A DNA stretch of 34,524 nt from JANRJY01 sp033763735. Its GTDB lineage: Bacteria > Bacteroidota > Bacteroidia > Cytophagales > UBA9547. The notes beneath the pieces are model-generated. The model ran no database searches and was not told the origin of the DNA. It worked only from the letters and a program-made list of their open reading frames with translations. Location of the stretch: assembly GCA_033763735.1 (NCBI GenBank), contig JANRJY010000077.1:1-34524 (forward strand), given 5' to 3'. The translations under genes and the position numbers were made by a program. Positions 29,634 through 34,524 of the stretch are shown here, one piece after another (position 1 is the first letter of the stretch; each line of letters starts with the position of its first letter).

Positions 29634-32525
29634 ATGAACTTTAAACACATAACCATTATTCTCTCCCTTTTTGCCGGAATAATTTTGGCACAAGAAGGTG
29701 ATTTTTACTTGACGCATTACACGCCTGAAAACGAGCAAATTGAGAATGAAAACTTCGCAATTGTTCAAGATAAATTCGGCCAAATGCTATTTGCCAACTC
29801 CAGAGGGGTGCTAAAATTTGATGGCAGATATTGGAATTTAATAAACACTCCCAGTACTGCTTTATCTTTAGCCACTGATTCGAAATCTGAAAATATATTC
29901 ATTGGTTGTTTGAATGGATTTGGCTATTTGGAATATTTAAATGGTGAATATTTTTATAGAAGCATATTTCAAGTAACTGATGATATAGTTTCAATTAGCA
30001 AAGTGTTAGTAGTAAATAATATAGTGTACTTTATAGGAGATGGATGCATATATGTATATGATTCAAAATCCAACAAAATCATTTCAAAGTTCATTAATAC
30101 TCCACAATACGATATACTAAAATTCTTCAAAATTGATGCTAAATTATACATGGTAGATACCAAGCACCAGTATTATGAATTTAAGAATAATTCTTTCATG
30201 CCCATAAGTGGGTTATTCCCTGTGAATGAGTCAGTTGTTTACTCCGAAGATTTGGGTGATGGCAGTTCAATATTTGCAACAGATGCAAATAAACTGTACA
30301 AATTAAAAAACTCAACAAGCACTCAAATTAACCTTCAAGATCAGTCGTACATAACTAATTCTATCATTAATGATGCTATTTACTTAAAAGACAATCGCTT
30401 AATATTATCAACCAACAAAGGAGGATGCGTACTTGTTGATATTTCATCAGGGAAAACCATTTCCATAATCAATTACTATAGTGGACTACCTGATGATGAA
30501 GTATTTGCCATAGGCAAAGATGGTCAATCCGGAATATGGATAGCTCATGAATATGGATTTTCAAGACTCGATTATTATTTGCCTTTCAAGTGTTATAGTA
30601 CATATCCCGGACTTGAAGGTCATGTGGAGGCGGCAGTAACACATTTGGGTAAAATACATGTAGCAACCAGTGAAGGTGTGTACGTGCTTTCAAAAGTTAA
30701 CAACTTTCAGGAAATCAAATATATAATTAAGGAAAAAAAGAAAAAAGAATCATCCAATGAAGAGAATAAAGAAGGGAAGCTCAATTCTTATGTTAAAGAC
30801 CAGAAAAGCAAATTTGAAAGATTAAAAAACTTCTTTGGGATTAAGTCCAAAGAAAACGAAACTAAAAAGACCGAAGAAATCAAGAAAGATTCTACTCGAA
30901 AAGAAAAGAAAAAACTTTGGGATATATTTAAGAAAAAGAAAGGTGAAGACCCTATTACCCAACCCAACGAAAAAGTAACATCAAATTCAGAACCTAATAA
31001 ACCCAAATACAAAACTGAAAAAGTGAAAGTTCAAACACGAACTATTATAACCACTGTCACCGGAAGTACTACTTCTGTAAAATTTTACTTTAAAAAAATA
31101 AAAGGAATTGATGCTAAATGTCGGCAATTAATCACTTTTGGTGATAAATTATTGGTATCTAGTAATAATGGAATATTCGAAATTTCAGATAAAGAAAATT
31201 ACCAAATCAGTTCATTGCCAATATCTTACCTATATGTTTCAAAAAATAAAGCAAAATTATTTGCAGGCGTGGATGGAGGCAGAATGGCATCATACAAAAA
31301 TGTAAATGGTACTTGGGAAGAAAATCCCATACTTCCCTATTTTCAGGACAATGTCAATTATATAGCCGAAGATGCATCCAACAACCTATGGATTAGCTGT
31401 ATTAATAGGATTTACCGAATTACTTTCGATAATGATCAAAACACAGTTCTTAAAATTGATACAATCAAAATTAATAATCCATTTTCAGACGATGTGCACT
31501 TAGCTTATTCCGGAGGCAAAATGTATTTTGTGGTTTCCAACAAAGTATATTCATTCAATGAAAAAAACAATTTATTGGTTAATGACTCTACAACTGCCTT
31601 AACTTCAGGAAATTACCTGCGACTATTGCATTCAGAAAACAACATACTTTGGTATAATAATGGTAAAAACTGGAATTATCTTTCGGATGTGGTTACTCAA
31701 AATAAAAATTTTGTCTACCTCCGCTTGTTCAAAGACATTCAAGATATTTTTATAGATAATGATAACAAACACTGCTGGGTAATAACAAAAGGTAGCAATT
31801 TGTACTTTTTTGATATGAGTAACCAAACCGAAATGCAATATTCTTACAATGTATTTCTTCGAAATATTAAATCTGAAAAGAACAACATGATTACCGATGC
31901 CCGAATTGTGCTGGAGGAAGACCACACCAAAATCTCATTTAACTTTATTAATCCCCAGTATTTGGACAATTCACAACTTGAATTTCAATACAAACTCGAA
32001 GGTCTTGACGACAAATGGTCAGAATGGGGCAGAGATAACGAATTCAATTTCAACTCTTTACCAACCGGAAAGTTTCGCCTAATTGTTCGCACTCGCAATG
32101 CACTGGATCAAGTAACAGAGAGCACACCCATCGAAATAAGAGTAAATCCCCCATACTGGAAAGAATGGTGGTTCTTTTTGTTGGAAGCGGTATTTTTTGG
32201 AACCTTATTGCTGATTTCATATATTCTTAATCGTACAGGAAAAGGCAATGCAACCGTAAGTAAAGTGCTCACATTCATTACTTTAGTATTAATGGTGGAA
32301 TTTTTGAATGCAATAGCAGATAACATATTAATTATTGAAGGCTCGCCAGTAAATTCATTCCTTGTTCATGTGCTTATTGCTCTATTATTATTTCCTTTTG
32401 AACGACTTTTACATGGAATTATAACCAATTCTATTGAAGCCAAAAAAATCAATCTTCGGATTAAAAGAGCCGCAAAAAGAGTCCAGAATAAATCAGGTGA
32501 AAAAGACGAAGAAGTACAATCATGA
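29634..32525 (+). CDS. Beta-propeller / Y_Y_Y sensor-like membrane protein without an output domain
   Basis: A 963-residue protein resembling the sensing half of Bacteroidota hybrid two-component systems. A Sec signal peptide (ITIILSLFAGIILAQ) precedes a beta-propeller region (about 35-360), with repeats such as GVLKFDGRYWNLI and GIWIAHEYGFSRL. A Lys/Glu-rich insert follows (about 366-470), then a second propeller-like part (about 475-740) and a Y_Y_Y domain (about 765-838: LEFQYKLEGLDDKWSEWG, LPTGKFRLIVRTRN). Three membrane helices lie at about 845-865, 877-900 and 907-925, then a short basic tail. No kinase, HTH, GGDEF or phosphatase follows. The tail overlaps the aquaporin-family gene in an ATGA. 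It may be a membrane sensor signalling by interaction. Function is not known. Confidence 0.85.
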   Translation: MNFKHITIILSLFAGIILAQEGDFYLTHYTPENEQIENENFAIVQDKFGQMLFANSRGVLKFDGRYWNLINTPSTALSLATDSKSENIFIGCLNGFGYLEYLNGEYFYRSIFQVTDDIVSISKVLVVNNIVYFIGDGCIYVYDSKSNKIISKFINTPQYDILKFFKIDAKLYMVDTKHQYYEFKNNSFMPISGLFPVNESVVYSEDLGDGSSIFATDANKLYKLKNSTSTQINLQDQSYITNSIINDAIYLKDNRLILSTNKGGCVLVDISSGKTISIINYYSGLPDDEVFAIGKDGQSGIWIAHEYGFSRLDYYLPFKCYSTYPGLEGHVEAAVTHLGKIHVATSEGVYVLSKVNNFQEIKYIIKEKKKKESSNEENKEGKLNSYVKDQKSKFERLKNFFGIKSKENETKKTEEIKKDSTRKEKKKLWDIFKKKKGEDPITQPNEKVTSNSEPNKPKYKTEKVKVQTRTIITTVTGSTTSVKFYFKKIKGIDAKCRQLITFGDKLLVSSNNGIFEISDKENYQISSLPISYLYVSKNKAKLFAGVDGGRMASYKNVNGTWEENPILPYFQDNVNYIAEDASNNLWISCINRIYRITFDNDQNTVLKIDTIKINNPFSDDVHLAYSGGKMYFVVSNKVYSFNEKNNLLVNDSTTALTSGNYLRLLHSENNILWYNNGKNWNYLSDVVTQNKNFVYLRLFKDIQDIFIDNDNKHCWVITKGSNLYFFDMSNQTEMQYSYNVFLRNIKSEKNNMITDARIVLEEDHTKISFNFINPQYLDNSQLEFQYKLEGLDDKWSEWGRDNEFNFNSLPTGKFRLIVRTRNALDQVTESTPIEIRVNPPYWKEWWFFLLEAVFFGTLLLISYILNRTGKGNATVSKVLTFITLVLMVEFLNAIADNILIIEGSPVNSFLVHVLIALLLFPFERLLHGIITNSIEAKKINLRIKRAAKRVQNKSGEKDEEVQS

Positions 32526-33232
32526 AAGAATTTATTGGTGAGCTAATTGGTACATTTTTATTAATATACATGGGTACTGGTGTAGTTGCCGGGGTATTAC
32601 TCAAAGGCACAAAATCCAATAGTTCTGGTTGGTTAGTAGTCACATTGGGATGGGCTTTTGCTCTTTTGATTGCTATTTACTTTGCCGGAGCACTTAGTGG
32701 GGCGCATCTCAATCCGGCAGTAACTATTGCATTGGCTTTAATTGGTAAATTTGAATCCAGCAAGATTTGGATTTACATTTTTGCACAATTTTTGGGCGCC
32801 ATTGCAGGAGCCATTGCTACTTATGTACACTATTACCCTCATTGGGCAGCTACAGAAGATAAAGATGCTAAACTAGCCGTATTTAGTACTGCTCCTGCTA
32901 TTAAAAATATAGTCAGTAATTTCTCATCTGAATTTTTGGCATCTTTTATTCTAATGTTCGGGCTTATGGCGATTGGCAGTAATCAGTTTGCATTGGGGCT
33001 AAATCCATTAATCATTGCATTATTAATCATTTCTATAGGACTTTCATTGGGAGGCACCACCGGATGGGCTATCAACCCCGCGAGAGACTTAGGACCAAGG
33101 ATCGCGCATTACCTACTTCCTATTCCCGGCAAACGAGACTCCAACTGGACTTATGCCTGGATACCTGTAGTCGCCCCCATTGCAGGCTGCATTTCAGGAG
33201 CATTTTTTTATCAATTCATTATTAATTTGTAA
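32522..33232 (+). CDS. MIP family channel, aquaglyceroporin type (glycerol facilitator-like)
   Basis: A 236-residue channel with six membrane helices and two NPA half-helices: SGAHLNPAVTIALAL near residue 65 and GWAINPARDLGPR near residue 185. The Asp after the second NPAR (NPARD) is the usual mark of glycerol-conducting members, against Ser or Cys in pure water channels. Also typical are the N-terminal FIGELIGTFLLIYMGTG and the HYLLPIPGK loop after NPA 2. Its ATG overlaps the stop of the large sensor-like gene (ATGA at 32522-32525), so the two are translationally coupled. No glycerol kinase or dehydrogenase is in the window. Confidence 0.92.
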   Translation: MKEFIGELIGTFLLIYMGTGVVAGVLLKGTKSNSSGWLVVTLGWAFALLIAIYFAGALSGAHLNPAVTIALALIGKFESSKIWIYIFAQFLGAIAGAIATYVHYYPHWAATEDKDAKLAVFSTAPAIKNIVSNFSSEFLASFILMFGLMAIGSNQFALGLNPLIIALLIISIGLSLGGTTGWAINPARDLGPRIAHYLLPIPGKRDSNWTYAWIPVVAPIAGCISGAFFYQFIINL

Positions 33233-33299
33233 AAAATTAAAATTTTCCATAGCCAATAAGTATCTTATTATCAATTATTTAATACTATAAATATGTTTT

Positions 33300-33317
33300 T
33301 ACTCAATATAATGAGTA
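33300..33317 (+). terminator. Weak hairpin after the channel gene, possible terminator
   Basis: TACTCA-ATATAA-TGAGTA, a 6-base stem preceded by T5 and followed by ATTTTATC. The stem is AT-rich and the T-run short, so it is a weak candidate. The rest of 33233-33394 is very AT-rich without other recognisable features. Confidence 0.3.
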
Positions 33318-33368
33318 TTTTATCTCAATATATTTAATATAATTGCTCATTGTAATAATAAATATTAC

Positions 33369-33376
33369 TAATTTTG
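33369..33376 (+). promoter_or_regulatory. Putative -7 element (TAATTTTG) for the AAA_14 ATPase gene
   Basis: An exact TAnnTTTG match 18 bases upstream of the ATG at 33395. The nearest TTG upstream is 16 bases away, not 19, so the -33 element is not convincing. Confidence 0.4.
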
Positions 33377-33394
33377 TTGCGTAATTTATGTGAA

Positions 33395-34524
33395 ATGCAA
33401 ATTGAAAGAGAAGAATATGCACTTTTAAAACAACGAATTGAAGAACCCAGAAGGTTTTTGATTTCGATTTCAGGTCCTCGTCAAATTGGCAAAACCACTA
33501 TGACTCTTTCTGTTTTAAAGCAACTTAGTATTCCTTACACTTATATGACTGCGGATGGTGTGGATAGCCAAAATTCTGGATGGATTGCAGAAAGATGGGA
33601 AACGATTCGCACGCGCATTCGATTAGAAAATCAACCGGAACATTTACTAGTAATAGATGAAATTCAAAAAATTGAGAATTGGAGCGAAACCGTAAAACAG
33701 TGTTGGGATGAAGATACACGCAATAACATCCCATTAAAAGTAATTGTTTTGGGTTCCTCAAGAATGCTATTGCAGCAAGGGCTTACTGAATCAATGGCGG
33801 GCAGATACGAACAACTATTTTTAGGTCATTGGTCGTTTAACGAAATGAACAAAGCATTTGGGTTTAGTGTCGAAGAATATGTGTGGTATGGTGGTTACCC
33901 CGGTGCAGCTCCATTGATTGCCGAGGAAACCAGGTGGCGCGATTATATTCGTTACAGTTTGGTGGATAGCAGCATCAATAGGGATATCTTAATGCTTACA
34001 AGGATTGACAAACCTGCATTGTTGAAGCGTGTATTTGAGTTGGGATGCATTTACTCCTCCCAAATTTTGTCTTTCAATAAAATTATTGGGCAAATGCAGG
34101 ACGCAGGCAACACCACCACGCTTTCGCATTATATGCAATTGACGGACGATGCCGGGCTTTTAGGCACTTTGCAAAAATATTCCGGCTCCGAAATTAAAGT
34201 GCGCAGCTCTATTCCCAAATTTCAAGTGTACAACAACGCGCTATTTGGTGCGCATCAGAATATGACTTTAAAGGAAGCTCAATTGGACACCGCCTTTTGG
34301 GGTAGAGCAGTAGAATCGGCCGTTGGGGCACATTTGATTAACTACAGAAACAAATACCGCTACGAACTATTCTATTGGCGTGAAGAAAATGATGAAGTTG
34401 ATTTTGTAGTTGTACACAGAGGAAAACTATTGGCGCTTGAGGTAAAAAGTGGAAAGTCGAGCACCTCAAAAGGTCTTCAACAATTTAAAAAATTGTATCC
34501 CGATGCAAAAACACTGATTGTAGG
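33395..34524 (+). CDS. AAA_14 / DUF4143 ATPase, 3'-truncated by the window end
   Basis: 376 codons of an ATPase common as a scattered accessory gene in Bacteroidota. The AAA_14 domain has the Walker A motif SGPRQIGKTTM near residue 30 and Walker B in LLVIDEIQKIENW near 85, then the sensor-like VLGSSRMLLQ and MAGRYEQLFLGHWSFNEM. The winged-helix part is around 210-260. The C-terminal DUF4143 half has a PD-(D/E)XK-like core: FWGRAVESAVGAHLI, ELFYWREENDEVDFVV and LLALEVKSGKSS. The frame is open to the last base, so perhaps 10-40 residues are missing. Function is not established; members are often suspected in mobile-element or defence contexts. GC is visibly higher than in the neighbouring genes (27 and 28 G/C of 60 in 34081-34140 and 34141-34200), fitting recent acquisition. 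Confidence 0.88.
   Translation, partial: MQIEREEYALLKQRIEEPRRFLISISGPRQIGKTTMTLSVLKQLSIPYTYMTADGVDSQNSGWIAERWETIRTRIRLENQPEHLLVIDEIQKIENWSETVKQCWDEDTRNNIPLKVIVLGSSRMLLQQGLTESMAGRYEQLFLGHWSFNEMNKAFGFSVEEYVWYGGYPGAAPLIAEETRWRDYIRYSLVDSSINRDILMLTRIDKPALLKRVFELGCIYSSQILSFNKIIGQMQDAGNTTTLSHYMQLTDDAGLLGTLQKYSGSEIKVRSSIPKFQVYNNALFGAHQNMTLKEAQLDTAFWGRAVESAVGAHLINYRNKYRYELFYWREENDEVDFVVVHRGKLLALEVKSGKSSTSKGLQQFKKLYPDAKTLIV

Noticed and set aside
33525..33761. Minus-strand open frame of 78 codons
   Set aside because: It lies inside the AAA_14 domain between Walker A and Walker B of the plus-strand ATPase and shows no coding features of its own.
1..34524. CRISPR arrays, tRNA or rRNA genes, insertion sequences, toxin-antitoxin pairs, prophage
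   Set aside because: Gaps between genes are all short (about 190 bases at most) and none shows regular spacer-repeat structure, cloverleaf-like sequence or a transposase frame. A profile search for RNAs would be needed to exclude small RNAs.

Overview
The window is a 34.5 kb piece of a low-GC Bacteroidota chromosome (a phylum-level inference). The evidence is DUF1599 next to folP-cdaA, a DUF5618 protein, a TPR/PD40/CRD/OmpA outer-membrane protein, Y_Y_Y-type sensor architecture, and promoter elements matching the phylum's TTTG / TAnnTTTG consensus rather than -35/-10 boxes. I see no rRNA, tRNA, CRISPR array, insertion sequence or prophage. Coding density is very high: the longest stretch without a gene is about 190 bases, and many genes overlap or abut.

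Layout. 1-1118: rpsF (5' cut by the window edge), rpsR and rplI, closed by a strong terminator. 1197-4294: a NarX/NarL-type two-component pair followed by a small exported protein with NYK repeats. 4329-6617: DUF1599 divergent from folP-cdaA (folate synthesis and c-di-AMP synthesis). 6649-8004: an orphan CHASE3 histidine kinase. 8122-10740: a GH95-family lipoprotein whose expected catalytic residues are nearly all replaced. 10853-12526: nuoI-nuoJ-nuoK, cut off from the other complex I genes. 12719-14944: a YheT-type hydrolase divergent from an MFS transporter. 14945-19594: carbohydrate genes (GH125 alpha-mannosidase with a TPR protein; glycogen debranching enzyme). 19584-25182: a PorE-like OmpA protein, recJ and glmS. 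25188-27954 (minus strand): pyrH, frr, DUF5618 and a TIM-barrel sugar isomerase/epimerase. 28096-33232: an RIC/YtfE-like di-iron protein, ruvX, an alkyltransferase-like protein, a 963-residue beta-propeller/Y_Y_Y membrane protein without an output domain, and an aquaglyceroporin. 33395-end: a 3'-truncated AAA_14/DUF4143 ATPase with higher GC.

Most genes are ordinary housekeeping genes. The points that stand out are proteins that keep a family fold but have lost its signature chemistry: the GH95 protein, the RIC-like protein without its Cys-Cys motif, and the alkyltransferase-like protein with PAHR instead of PCHR. Also notable are the sensor without an output domain that is translationally coupled to a glycerol-type channel, and a NuoI with a repetitive Pro/Lys-rich tail. 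I see no complete, clearly new multi-gene system. The sensor-channel pair and the degenerate GH95 lipoprotein are the best candidates for unrecorded biology.
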